A stretch of 26,501 bases of DNA from a virus. Under the pieces are notes generated by a model. The model was not told the origin of the DNA. It ran no database searches and saw only the letters and a program-made list of their open reading frames with translations. Shown here in pieces: positions 12,863 to 20,481 of this stretch. A program made the translations under genes and the position numbers. Numbering within the stretch: position 1 is the stretch's first letter; each line of letters begins with the position of its first letter. The stretch lies in the IMG/VR virus record IMGVR_UViG_3300009172_000047, positions 1 to 26,501 of that record, one strand, 5' to 3'.

Positions 12863-14624
12863 AGTTTATCAAGGGATCAACATTGATCTATCAAGAGATG
12901 ATAATTTATCAGACCAATCATCAAAACTATTATTAGATTATTATTGTAGAGATGATGAACCATCACCTCAACATGCATTTGCAAGAGCGGCTGCATGTTA
13001 TTCATTCGGAGATAAAAAACTTGCACAAAGAATTTATGATGCTGCTAGTAAAAATTGGTTTATGTATGCATCGCCAGTTTTATCAAATGCAGTATTACCA
13101 AAAGAAAAGATTAAAGCATTACCCATTTCATGTTTCCTATCATATGTTCCAGATAGTCTAGAAGGACTTATTGAACACACTGCTGAATTAAGATGGTTAT
13201 CAGTAAAAGGTGGTGGGGTTGGTGGTCACTGGAATGCTGTTCGTTCAGTATCAAATATTGCTCCAGGCCCAATTCCATTTCTACACACAGTAGATGCTGA
13301 TATGATTGCCTACCGACAAGGTAAAACCAGAAAAGGTTCGTATGCAGCTTATATTGATATTTCACATCCAGACATCGAAGAGTTTTTAAAGCTTCGTATT
13401 CCAACTGGTGATGTTGGAAGAAAAGCATTGAATCTACACAACGCTGTAAATGTACCAGATGCATTTATGAAAGCAGTCGAAGAGGGATTGGGTTGGGATT
13501 TGATTGATCCAAATGAAAAGGTTGCAAGGAAAACCGTAGATGCAAGAAAGTTATGGGAAGAGTTACTAGAAACTAGATTTAGAACTGGTGAACCATATAT
13601 TAATTTTATTGATACTGCAAACAGATATATGCCTCAAACACAGAAAGATAAAGGTTTAAAGATACATGGTTCTAACTTGTGTAATGAAATACACTTACCT
13701 ACTAACGAGGAAAGAACTGCTGTGTGTTGTCTATCATCTGTGAACCTAGAGAAATATGACGAGTGGAAAGATACAAATCTTGTTAATGATTTGATTCGTT
13801 TCTTAGATAATGTATTACAATTCTTTATTGACAACTGCCCAGATACTTTACCAAAGGCGAAATATTCAGCAGAACAAGAAAGGTCTCTTGGTCTTGGAGC
13901 GATGGGGTTTCATTCATATTTGCAGAAGAATAACATTGCACTTGAAAGTGTGACAGCAAAAGAGTTGAACGTCAAAATCTTTAAAGATATCAAAGAGAAA
14001 GCAGTAGAGGAAACCTTGAAACTTGGTGCTGAACGGGGCGTAGCTCCAGATATGGAGGGCACTGGAAGGCGTAACGCTCACTTACTTGCGATTGCCCCCA
14101 ATGCAAATTCTTCAATGATTGTGGGCACTTCACCGTCAATCGAACCAAATAAAGCAAATGCTTATACTCACAGAACTAGGGCTGGTTCACACCTAATTAA
14201 GAATGGATTTTTAGAAGAAGAATTGAATAGACTAAATATGAACACTTCCGAAGTTTGGACTTCAATCGTTACAAACAATGGTAGTGTCCAACATCTGACA
14301 TTCTTATCAGATGAGTTAAAGAAAGTTTATAAGACTGCTACAGAATTGAGACAAGAGTTTGTAGTAGAACTTGCAGGCGATAGACAAAAGTTTTTGTGTC
14401 AAGGACAATCACTTAATCTATTCTTTCCTGCTGGTGCATCCAAGAAGTACATACATCAGACCCATTTTAAAGCATGGAAAGATGAGTGTAAAGGATTATA
14501 TTATTTAAGGACTGAAACAACATCAAAAACAGAGAAGGTTTCAGATAAAGTCGCACTAGATAAATTGAGAGATTATTCAGAATTAAAACAAGAAGAAGAA
14601 GAATGTATCGCCTGTCAAGGTTAA
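12855..14624 (+). CDS. nrdA: Ribonucleotide reductase class I large subunit
   Basis: A 589-residue protein carries the catalytic residues of class I ribonucleotide reductase: C93 (PISCF), the N274-C276-E278 set in NLCNE, C291 in AVCCLSS, a Tyr pair in the C-terminal region (GLYYLRT) that relays the radical, and a C-terminal CxxC (C584, C587) that re-reduces the active site. The enzyme converts ribonucleoside diphosphates to deoxy forms. It is shorter than the E. coli protein (about 760) and begins without a recognisable ATP-cone, so it probably lacks overall-activity feedback by dATP, a common phage trait. The start at 12855 has GGAG 8 nt upstream. The fused glutaredoxin-small subunit follows after 21 nt. 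Confidence 0.95.
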   Translation: MSKVYQGINIDLSRDDNLSDQSSKLLLDYYCRDDEPSPQHAFARAAACYSFGDKKLAQRIYDAASKNWFMYASPVLSNAVLPKEKIKALPISCFLSYVPDSLEGLIEHTAELRWLSVKGGGVGGHWNAVRSVSNIAPGPIPFLHTVDADMIAYRQGKTRKGSYAAYIDISHPDIEEFLKLRIPTGDVGRKALNLHNAVNVPDAFMKAVEEGLGWDLIDPNEKVARKTVDARKLWEELLETRFRTGEPYINFIDTANRYMPQTQKDKGLKIHGSNLCNEIHLPTNEERTAVCCLSSVNLEKYDEWKDTNLVNDLIRFLDNVLQFFIDNCPDTLPKAKYSAEQERSLGLGAMGFHSYLQKNNIALESVTAKELNVKIFKDIKEKAVEETLKLGAERGVAPDMEGTGRRNAHLLAIAPNANSSMIVGTSPSIEPNKANAYTHRTRAGSHLIKNGFLEEELNRLNMNTSEVWTSIVTNNGSVQHLTFLSDELKKVYKTATELRQEFVVELAGDRQKFLCQGQSLNLFFPAGASKKYIHQTHFKAWKDECKGLYYLRTETTSKTEKVSDKVALDKLRDYSELKQEEEECIACQG

Positions 14625-14645
14625 AAAAGAAATAGGAGAAGATAA

Positions 14646-15887
14646 ATGGATGTACAAATATATACAAGTCCAACATGTGGATATTGTGTCAATGCTAAGA
14701 ACTGGTTTAATGAACATAATATTGAATATACAGAACATAGCATGTCAAATGATGATGAAAGGTTACAGTTTTATCAAAGAGTGAATAATACAGAAGAAAG
14801 ATTAAATAGAAAAGAAGGTAACATCCAAAGTGTGCCACAGATTTTTGTTAACGGTTCTAGGATTGGTGGTTTTTCGCAACTATTAGAAAAATCAGATGAA
14901 ATTCTAAAAATCCGTGGGGGAAGTCTTTTGGCATTTTCAGAGGCGTATAAACCATTCTATTATCCGTGGGCAGTTGAAATGGTCGTAAGACATGAGAAAG
15001 TTCATTGGATAGAAGATGAGGTAGACTTATCAGAAGATGTTTCAGATTGGAAGAGTAATAAGTTATCTGATTCAGAGAGAGATTATATTACAAACGTACT
15101 AAGATTGTTTACACAATCAGATGTTGCAGTTGGACAAAACTATTTCGACCAATTCTTACCTAAGTTTAAGAATAATGAAATACGAAATATGCTTGGTTCT
15201 TTTGCATCAAGAGAAGGTATTCATCAAAGAGCATATGCATTATTAAATGAGACACTAGGTTTACCAGATAGTGACTTCCATGCCTTCTTAGAGTATAAAG
15301 AAATGGCAGATAAAGTAGATTTCATGATGGACTCAGATGTATCTACACACAAAGGTATAGGACTTGCTCTTGCAAAATCTGTATTCAATGAGGGTGTATC
15401 TTTGTTTGCATCGTTTATTATGTTATTGAACTTCCAAAGGTTTGGTAAGATGAAAGGTTGTGGTAAAATTGTTGAGTGGTCAGTAAGAGATGAATCAATG
15501 CATGTTGAGGGTATTGCAAAACTATTCAGAGCATTTTGTTCAGAGAAACCTAAAATTGTTAACGATGAATTTAAAAAAGAAATCTACAAGATGTCTGATA
15601 AAATAGTTGAACTAGAAGATAAGTTTGTAGATATGACATATGCACTAGGTGAACCAGAGGGTTTAAAGGCCGAGGATGTAAAGACATATATAAGGTATAT
15701 TACCGATAGAAGGTTATTGCAACTAGGATTGAAAACTAACTTTAAGGTAAAAGAAAATCCAATTCCTTGGTTGGAGTGGATACTTAACGCTGCAGATCAT
15801 ACTAACTTCTTTGAGAATAGAGTGACAGAGTACGAAGTCGCTGGATTGTCTGGTAGTTGGGAAGATGCATACGAAACGAAACATTAA
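14646..15887 (+). CDS. nrdB: Glutaredoxin-NrdB fusion, ribonucleotide reductase small subunit
   Basis: A 413-residue fusion. Residues 1-90 are a glutaredoxin with the CGYC redox pair (C11, C14) and cis-Pro loop VPQIFVNG (63-70). Residues about 100-413 are the class I small subunit: likely metal ligands D159, E190, H193, E249, E283 and H286, with Y197 placed four residues after H193 exactly as the radical Tyr of E. coli NrdB. The subunit generates the Tyr radical used by NrdA. The fused glutaredoxin probably supplies electrons to the CxxC tail of NrdA, replacing host glutaredoxin. GGAG lies about 9 nt before the ATG. Such fusions are known but uncommon. Confidence 0.93.
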   Translation: MDVQIYTSPTCGYCVNAKNWFNEHNIEYTEHSMSNDDERLQFYQRVNNTEERLNRKEGNIQSVPQIFVNGSRIGGFSQLLEKSDEILKIRGGSLLAFSEAYKPFYYPWAVEMVVRHEKVHWIEDEVDLSEDVSDWKSNKLSDSERDYITNVLRLFTQSDVAVGQNYFDQFLPKFKNNEIRNMLGSFASREGIHQRAYALLNETLGLPDSDFHAFLEYKEMADKVDFMMDSDVSTHKGIGLALAKSVFNEGVSLFASFIMLLNFQRFGKMKGCGKIVEWSVRDESMHVEGIAKLFRAFCSEKPKIVNDEFKKEIYKMSDKIVELEDKFVDMTYALGEPEGLKAEDVKTYIRYITDRRLLQLGLKTNFKVKENPIPWLEWILNAADHTNFFENRVTEYEVAGLSGSWEDAYETKH

Positions 15888-15891
15888 ACAT

Positions 15892-16071
15892 ATGACAACA
15901 AAAATAATAAATTGTGAAGAGTGTGAGGCTGATTTTAAAGTCTCACACTCATTAAGCACTAGACATTACAAAATAGGATTCTGCACATTCTGTGGGTCAA
16001 AACTAGAAGAAGAACAACAAGACGAAATCGAGAGTGAAGAAGCATGGGATGATGAAGATGAGTGGGATTGA
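15892..16071 (+). CDS. Small zinc-ribbon protein
   Basis: A 59-residue protein has two Cys pairs, CEEC (C8, C11) and CTFC (C31, C34), forming a zinc ribbon, followed by a very acidic tail (Glu/Asp-rich, ending DDEDEWD). The open frame extends to an ATG at 15865 inside nrdB, but the start at 15892 gives the compact ribbon with MTTKIINCEEC. Neither start has a good Shine-Dalgarno, so coupling to nrdB is likely. The stop overlaps the next ATG as TGATG. Zinc ribbons of this size often mediate protein or nucleic-acid contacts. The specific role is unknown. Confidence 0.65.
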   Translation: MTTKIINCEECEADFKVSHSLSTRHYKIGFCTFCGSKLEEEQQDEIESEEAWDDEDEWD

Positions 16072-16802
16072 TGTTATACACATTTGGATGTAGTTATACA
16101 GAAGATGAAGGTGAAATACATTTAAAAGATAATGTTGTATATCATCTTGGCAAAACATATTACTTTCCCAAATGGCCTAAATTATTATCTCAGCATTTAG
16201 GTATGGAATATAAGAATTTTGGAGTAGGTGGTTCTGGTAATGACCAGATATTCTACCATGCTGTAAATGAGATAGTTCATAATCATAATGATATTGACAC
16301 CGTAGCGATATTATGGTCTGCGATGTGGAGATTTTGGGTTTATGGTAAAAATTTTAATCCAGTTAACGTCCTTACTACTGATAGTTCTTGGTCAAAACTT
16401 TTGGACTATGAGGTTTATAAACATTTACTCAAAGAATTACAATATCCTAATCAAGCAACAAAGTTCCAAATAAATTGTTTTTTAAAAAATATAACTACCT
16501 TGCAAAAACTATGTGATGATTATAATATAAAACTATTGCAGTGGTGTGGCACTGGATTAGTGGAATATCGCACTGGCCAACCAAACATACCATTAATAGA
16601 ACAGTTTTACGAGGAACTACAAAAACATAATATAGATGATACTCATATCATAGGTTGGCCTTTCATAAGTGACCTTGGGGGTATGACTTTTTGGGATATA
16701 AATAAAGGTATGACTATATCCGAAGAAGATAGTCATCCAAATGCAAAAGGACATGAATTGATAGCAAGGTATTTTTATGAAAACACAATCAGCGAAAGCT
16801 AA
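16071..16802 (+). CDS. SGNH-type hydrolase-like protein
   Basis: A 243-residue protein begins MLYTFGCSYTED, where S8 in GCSYT matches the nucleophile block of the SGNH/GDSL esterase fold. GVGGSGND (51-58) supplies the block II/III Gly and Asn, and DSHPNAKGH (220-228) gives the C-terminal His (H222) with an acidic neighbour. Such enzymes hydrolyse esters, often acetyl groups on sugars. The start at 16071 is preferred over the GTG at 16062 because it gives the usual N-terminus and overlaps the previous stop as TGATG. It overlaps the nuclease gene by 26 nt. The target may be a host surface glycan or a nucleotide-modifying pathway. The fold is reasonably clear, the substrate unknown. Confidence 0.7.
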   Translation: MLYTFGCSYTEDEGEIHLKDNVVYHLGKTYYFPKWPKLLSQHLGMEYKNFGVGGSGNDQIFYHAVNEIVHNHNDIDTVAILWSAMWRFWVYGKNFNPVNVLTTDSSWSKLLDYEVYKHLLKELQYPNQATKFQINCFLKNITTLQKLCDDYNIKLLQWCGTGLVEYRTGQPNIPLIEQFYEELQKHNIDDTHIIGWPFISDLGGMTFWDINKGMTISEEDSHPNAKGHELIARYFYENTISES

Positions 16803-17124
16803 AGGTAGAAGATTACAACAATGGGTTCGTGACCAATTGATTGAGAAATTAGAGGTACACCCAGAGGATGTAGAATCCAGAAGTATGGGTGCTGGTGGTG
16901 AGGACTTGATTATGGCCCGTGCTGCTCGTGCAAAGTTTCCATATTCAATAGAGTGTAAGAATCAAGAATCAGTTAACGTCTGGAAGGCGTTTGAACAGGC
17001 AAATGAAAACTCTGGTGATTATCAGCCTATAGTTGTAATAAAACGTAACAAATCAAGGCCTCTGGTTCTGATAGATGCAGAATATTTTGTAGAATTACAT
17101 AAAAAAACACTTGACAATGGTTAA
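16777..17124 (+). CDS. PDDEXK-type nuclease, possible Holliday-junction-resolvase-like
   Basis: A 115-residue protein with the pattern of a minimal restriction-endonuclease-like fold: Glu/Asp at 30-31, GGEDL (E42, D43) and IECKN (E59, K61), i.e. the D-(D/E)xK core. The N-terminal KAKGRRLQQWVRDQL helix and the SRSMGAGGEDL segment resemble small nucleases found in T4-like marine phages near replication genes. Holliday junction cleavage or DNA trimming during recombination and packaging fit this size. It overlaps the SGNH gene by 26 nt and ends the nrd operon before the promoter region at 17111. Confidence 0.72.
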   Translation: MKTQSAKAKGRRLQQWVRDQLIEKLEVHPEDVESRSMGAGGEDLIMARAARAKFPYSIECKNQESVNVWKAFEQANENSGDYQPIVVIKRNKSRPLVLIDAEYFVELHKKTLDNG

Positions 17125-17146
17125 AGTTTATGTTAATCTATAAATA
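17111..17146 (+). promoter_or_regulatory. Promoter region: TTGACA box and late box TATAAATA
   Basis: TATAAATA at 17139-17146 is an exact late promoter box 24 nt before the ATG at 17171. A perfect TTGACA lies at 17111-17116 inside the end of the nuclease gene. The best -10 at 17-nt spacing (TAATCT, 17134-17139) is poor, so only the late box is well supported. Combined early and late use is possible. Confidence 0.6.
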
Positions 17147-17170
17147 CAATAACAAACCAAGAGGTTAAAT

Positions 17171-17632
17171 ATGTTAAAAAAAGTAATAATAGGTGCTGCC
17201 ATAGTGGCTGCAATTACAAGTATGAGTGCAACTGCTCAATCAATTCCAGCAGGAGCAAAAATTATATCTGTCAAAGATGTAGAAAAAACAATCATCCAAC
17301 AAGTACCATACCAAGTTACGGTATGTAGAGATGTCAAAGTTAATAACGGCGGCATTATGAGTGGTACAACCAATGCTCTAAAAGGTAATGGTGATGCACT
17401 ACTAGGTGCTATTATCGGTGGTATCATTGGTAACAAAGTTGGTGATGGTAATGATATCGGTAAAGTACTAGGTGTTGTTATCGGTTCAAATATCGGTAGT
17501 AAAGAACATGAGGTTAGAAACGTCTGTTCAAATGTTACTAGGTATAATGAAGTTGAAAGAACTTCTTACTCACATTCAATTCTTACATTTGAATACAATG
17601 GTAGAATTAAATCAATCAACTTTAATAAGTAG
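17171..17632 (+). CDS. Exported glycine-zipper protein
   Basis: A 153-residue protein starts with a classic Sec signal (MLKKVIIGAAIVAAITSMSATA|QS), with a predicted signal peptidase I cut after A22. It has no lipobox. Residues about 75-112 form a glycine zipper (LLGAIIGGIIGNKVGDGNDIG, then VLGVVIGSNIG), as in the 2TM glycine-zipper outer-membrane proteins of the 17-kDa antigen/SlyB type. Two Cys (C52 and one at about C117) could form a disulfide in the periplasm. GAGG lies 6 nt before the ATG and a promoter region is directly upstream. A phage-made envelope protein could alter the host surface, exclude other phages or help lysis. The role is inferred. Confidence 0.78.
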   Translation: MLKKVIIGAAIVAAITSMSATAQSIPAGAKIISVKDVEKTIIQQVPYQVTVCRDVKVNNGGIMSGTTNALKGNGDALLGAIIGGIIGNKVGDGNDIGKVLGVVIGSNIGSKEHEVRNVCSNVTRYNEVERTSYSHSILTFEYNGRIKSINFNK

Positions 17633-17638
17633 GTATAT

Positions 17639-17926
17639 ATGAGAAAAGATAACAGTAGAGGGTGGAAACCCAAAGGCGATTTTCAACGAAGACCTAGAGA
17701 AGATAAACCTAAAGAGTATAGTGGTATGACTGTTGCAGTTAGAAATAACGATGTCAACAAAGCTCTTAGAATCTTGAAGAAGAAGATGCTTCAAGAAGGT
17801 ATTATGAAAGAGATTAGAGATAGGTCAGAAGGTTATAAAAAACCATCTGAAAAGAGAAGGATTGCCAAAAAGGCAGGTGTCAAGAGATGGCAGAAGAAAC
17901 AAAGAGAAATAGAAGAGAGGATGTAG
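17639..17926 (+). CDS. rpsU: Ribosomal protein bS21 (phage-encoded)
   Basis: A 95-residue protein. Residues 30-92 match bS21: [20 protein letters not shown], then the [17 protein letters not shown] block and the basic [13 protein letters not shown] tail. bS21 binds the 30S platform near the anti-Shine-Dalgarno sequence and helps choose mRNAs. Phage copies are known from marine phages, including pelagiphages, and may replace host bS21 to favour phage messages. An N-terminal extension of about 29 basic residues ([15 protein letters not shown]) is not in bacterial bS21 and could add mRNA or rRNA contacts. It follows the glycine-zipper gene after 6 nt with a weak ribosome binding site. Confidence 0.85.
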   Translation: MRKDNSRGWKPKGDFQRRPREDKPKEYSGMTVAVRNNDVNKALRILKKKMLQEGIMKEIRDRSEGYKKPSEKRRIAKKAGVKRWQKKQREIEERM

Positions 17927-17928
17927 TT

Positions 17929-18261
17929 TTGAATAATCATGATAAAATGACGAAAGTTCGTGCTGCTAAAAAACCAGCAAAGAACAAATCAATTCACCCA
18001 AATGTTTTAGAGTTAGATGAGGAACATCCCTTGTGTGCCAAAAATGTTAAGGATTGGATTACTTGGAATCAAGATAAGTTGCCAGAATTGAAGCGTCAAG
18101 TGAGGTTAAAGGAAAAACATTCTATCTCTAGACTTGCCGATATAGAGGGTTATCTTAGAAATCTTAGATCATATTTAAAAGGTGGTCAGTGGATGGACAA
18201 TTTTTATGGTCGTGAACAAGAGAGAAAAATAAAATGGGTGACGATAGTACCGAAGGGGTAG
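17929..18261 (+). CDS. Conserved hypothetical protein (likely TTG start)
   Basis: This gene encodes about 110 residues from TTG 17929, which has GAGAGG (17915-17920) 8 nt upstream. Alternatives are ATG 17887, overlapping bS21 by 40 nt with a poor ribosome binding site, and ATG 17947 with none. The region NKSIHPNVLELDEEHPLCAKNVKDWI (in two parts around HPNVLELDEEHP) and the later IEGYLRNLRSYLKGGQW look like a helical protein family of marine T4-like phages. It is basic at the N-terminus and has no catalytic motif. It overlaps the next gene by 28 nt. The neighbours (bS21, RNase H) suggest nucleic-acid work but do not show it. Confidence 0.6.
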   Translation: MNNHDKMTKVRAAKKPAKNKSIHPNVLELDEEHPLCAKNVKDWITWNQDKLPELKRQVRLKEKHSISRLADIEGYLRNLRSYLKGGQWMDNFYGREQERKIKWVTIVPKG

Positions 18262-18572
18262 ATCCAGCAAAAATCGTAAAGGGGCCAACTAAGTGGTTCG
18301 ATTCTTATCAAAAGATATCTAAAGCAAAACGAAATAAGATATCTAAGATACAGAAAGATATGTTGTTTATGGATCAGTTAACCGAAGATTATTTGATTGA
18401 ATTTATGGAGTCATTGAAGGAAGAAGGATTCAATATTGAATCACCAGAGATGTTGGGTGACATAAGATTTATTACAGAATGTGTAAAGGCAACAATCATG
18501 AGAGAATTGGGTTACGTTCATCCATTACGAGAAGCAATTAATAAATATGTGAAGGATACGACACAAGAATGA
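18234..18572 (+). CDS. Conserved hypothetical helical protein
   Basis: A 112-residue protein overlaps the previous gene by 28 nt and the RNase H gene by 4 nt (ATGA), so it is tightly coupled to both. It has a disordered start (MGDDSTEGVDPAKIVKGP), a Lys-rich segment (ISKAKRNKISKIQKD, about 28-42) and an amphipathic helical C-terminal domain (LTEDYLIEFMESLKEEGF, then FITECVKATIMRELG). No known motif. Its position just before RNase H suggests a replication or recombination accessory, as inference. Confidence 0.6.
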   Translation: MGDDSTEGVDPAKIVKGPTKWFDSYQKISKAKRNKISKIQKDMLFMDQLTEDYLIEFMESLKEEGFNIESPEMLGDIRFITECVKATIMRELGYVHPLREAINKYVKDTTQE

Positions 18573-19411
18573 TTATTATAGATATGAACCAAATTTGTTT
18601 AGCATCAGTTATGATGTCAAAGCAAATGTCAAAAAGTGATGAAGTTGATGATAAGATGATACGTCACATGATACTAAACTCTATCAGATTGTATAGAAAT
18701 ATGTTTCATGAAGAGTATGGAGAAGTTGTTCTTACATATGATTCCAAACACTATTGGCGTAGAGATTATTTTGAACAGTATAAACATAATAGGAAAAAGG
18801 GTAGAGAGAAAGACAGTAATGATTGGAACGCTATTTTTGAATGTCTTAATGCTATTAAAGCAGAATTTAAAGAGAACTTACCATACAAGTTTGTTGAAGT
18901 GTATGGTGCAGAAGCAGACGATATAATTGCTACTCTTGTAGAGAATTTTCAAGAAGAGAAGATCATGATTATAAGTGGTGATAAAGATTTCATTCAGTTA
19001 CAAACTTATTCTAATGTTAAACAGTATAGTCCAATCTTGAAAAAGTATGTCGATGGTGAAGACCCAAAGACATATATAAAGCAACACATATTGAAGGGTG
19101 ATTCAAGTGACGGTGTACCAAATGTGCTATCGCCAGATCATACTTTTGTGGAAGGGTTGAGACAAAGACCTTTAACTAAGAAAAAAATTGAAGTATGGAT
19201 TGATATGAATATAGATGACTTTGAAGAAGAAATTAGACGAAACTATATCCGAAATCAAAAGTTGATAGACCTAAAAATGATTCCAGAGAATCTTGCAAAA
19301 GATATCATGGTTGATTTTTCAGAGGCGCCTTGTGGTGACCGTTCTAAACTTTACACATACTTCACAACAAAACGGTTAAGAGAACTAACAGAAAATATAG
19401 GAGAATTTTAA
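18569..19411 (+). CDS. rnh: T4-type RNase H (FEN-family 5'-3' nuclease)
   Basis: A 280-residue protein with the acidic active-site pattern of the FEN/5'-nuclease family: D5 (IIIDMN), D58 (TYDSK), GAEADD (113-118), SGDKDF (136-141) and KGDSSDGVPN (177-186), the last marking the helix-hairpin DNA-binding loop. In T4 this enzyme removes RNA primers and adjacent DNA from lagging-strand fragments. The basic bridge region RRDYFEQYKHNRKKGRE (64-80) corresponds to the arch that threads the 5' end. It shares an ATGA overlap with the gene before it and is 1 nt from the gene after it. Confidence 0.9.
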   Translation: MIIIDMNQICLASVMMSKQMSKSDEVDDKMIRHMILNSIRLYRNMFHEEYGEVVLTYDSKHYWRRDYFEQYKHNRKKGREKDSNDWNAIFECLNAIKAEFKENLPYKFVEVYGAEADDIIATLVENFQEEKIMIISGDKDFIQLQTYSNVKQYSPILKKYVDGEDPKTYIKQHILKGDSSDGVPNVLSPDHTFVEGLRQRPLTKKKIEVWIDMNIDDFEEEIRRNYIRNQKLIDLKMIPENLAKDIMVDFSEAPCGDRSKLYTYFTTKRLRELTENIGEF

Positions 19412-19412
19412 A

Positions 19413-19961
19413 ATGGCCGATGATTTCACATTACTTTATCACGAAATTTTAGATCAAGTGCATAAAGCAAAAACTAAAGAACAGAAGGTAAAAGTTCTGA
19501 AAAAATACAATACAGATGGTTTGAGGATGGTTATTAAAGCATCTTTTGATCCTAACATACATTGGGCAGTTCCAGAAGGTGATGTTCCATTTCGAGTGAA
19601 TGATGCTCCAGATGGTACAGAACATACTAGACTTGCTACAGAATCAAAAAAGTTGTGGCACTTCATTAAAGGTGCAGATAAAAATATCAATCAAAACAAA
19701 CGAGAAAATATGTATATCCAAATGCTGGAAGGACTATCTGCTGGAGAAGCAAGAGTACTAAACGGTGCTAAAGACAAAGCCTTGCATAAGATATACAAAG
19801 GTTTATCAGAATTTGTAGTCAAAGAGGCGTTTGGTTGGAATGATGGTTATGTAGTTCCAGACCCTAATGCTCCCAAAGAAACATTTGATAGACAAGGAAA
19901 CCGAATCGTTGCAAGTGATTCGTACCCACAACTAAAAGGTGCGGCAAACGGAGTAGGATAA
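19413..19961 (+). CDS. DUF6433-like conserved phage protein
   Basis: A 182-residue protein begins with a helical LYHEILDQVHKAKTKEQKVKVLKKYNTDGLRMVIKASF region split over residues about 8-46. The repeated pattern of Lys-rich helix, then LRMVIKASFDP, then an LLEGLSAGEARVLNGAKDK-like block (108-125), resembles a family present in T4-like marine phages (DUF6433). No enzyme motif. AGGAGA lies about 8 nt before the ATG. It is the last gene before the strong promoter at 19994. The link to RNase H suggests a replication or late-transcription accessory. Confidence 0.65.
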   Translation: MADDFTLLYHEILDQVHKAKTKEQKVKVLKKYNTDGLRMVIKASFDPNIHWAVPEGDVPFRVNDAPDGTEHTRLATESKKLWHFIKGADKNINQNKRENMYIQMLEGLSAGEARVLNGAKDKALHKIYKGLSEFVVKEAFGWNDGYVVPDPNAPKETFDRQGNRIVASDSYPQLKGAANGVG

Positions 19962-19993
19962 AACGCTGTATTATCAAGGGTTTATTTTAGGGG

Positions 19994-20022
19994 TTGACAA
20001 CGCCTCCTTATCGTGTTATAGT
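19994..20022 (+). promoter_or_regulatory. Sigma70-type promoter TTGACA-N17-TATAGT
   Basis: A perfect -35 TTGACA (19994-19999) and TATAGT (20017-20022) are exactly 17 nt apart. The start of transcription is predicted at about 20029, leaving a leader of about 25 nt with GAGAGG (20041-20046) before the ATG at 20054. It is the strongest host-type promoter in the window and predicts early expression of the small genes 20054-20586. Confidence 0.82.
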
Positions 20023-20053
20023 ATATACATAATCAATGATGAGAGGAAATAAT

Positions 20054-20275
20054 ATGAAAGTTAAAAATTACTATTGGGCACTAACAGAGTTATTCATGGA
20101 CAAGATGACTAACTATCTAAAAATGGGAACACCCATTTCAGTTTCAGATGCTGTTGCAATGACAATGGTTTCACAAAGAAAAGGTGATATCTGTTTAGAT
20201 TTAGTTGGGTTTGATTCCGACATGGGGTTGGAAGAACAACTAGAAGAATTTTACAGTGAGGTTCAAAATGGTTAA
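20054..20275 (+). CDS. Small hypothetical early protein
   Basis: A 73-residue protein. ATG 20054 is preferred over ATG 20036 because GAGAGG (20041-20046) is 7 nt from it. The sequence is helical and acidic towards the end (LEEQLEEFYSEVQ), with ISVSDAVAMTMVSQRKGDICLD in the middle. No known motif. It is first in the operon behind the strong sigma70-type promoter, which in T4-like phages usually marks early host-takeover genes. It overlaps the next gene by 8 nt. Confidence 0.6.
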   Translation: MKVKNYYWALTELFMDKMTNYLKMGTPISVSDAVAMTMVSQRKGDICLDLVGFDSDMGLEEQLEEFYSEVQNG

Positions 20276-20471
20276 ATTGAAAATTGGTGATGCAGTAATC
20301 GGAAAGTTTGGTTCTGCAAAAATTACAAAGATTGAGTTGTGCGAAAAAGTTGGACAGAAAGAAGGTATTGCTGTTCCAGAGATTTGGGCCAAGTTAGTCA
20401 ATCAGTGTGTATTCGATATGGACAATGGACATTTTGAATATGGAATAGATTTAGATTATGTACCTTATTAG
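20268..20471 (+). CDS. Small beta-rich phage protein
   Basis: A 67-residue protein starts at ATG 20268 with GAGG (20258-20261) 6 nt upstream. The frame is open to a GTG at 20256 but that is less well placed. The start VKLKIGDAVIGKFGSAKITKIE looks like an SH3- or KOW-like beta barrel, and the end (MDNGHFEYGIDLDYVPY) matches a small conserved family in T4-like marine phages. Such folds bind protein or RNA. The function is not known. Its stop directly precedes the GGAG of the next small gene. Confidence 0.62.
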   Translation: MVKLKIGDAVIGKFGSAKITKIELCEKVGQKEGIAVPEIWAKLVNQCVFDMDNGHFEYGIDLDYVPY

Positions 20472-20481
20472 GAGTTTTATT

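Noticed and set aside
12952-13464. Open frames overlapping nrdA on both strands
   Set aside because: They lie inside a well-supported enzyme gene and show His/Leu/Gln-rich shadow composition.
16697-16704. TATAAATA inside the SGNH-like gene
   Set aside because: It is within coding sequence (Asp-Ile-Asn-Lys codons) about 70 nt from any start, so chance in AT-rich DNA is likely.
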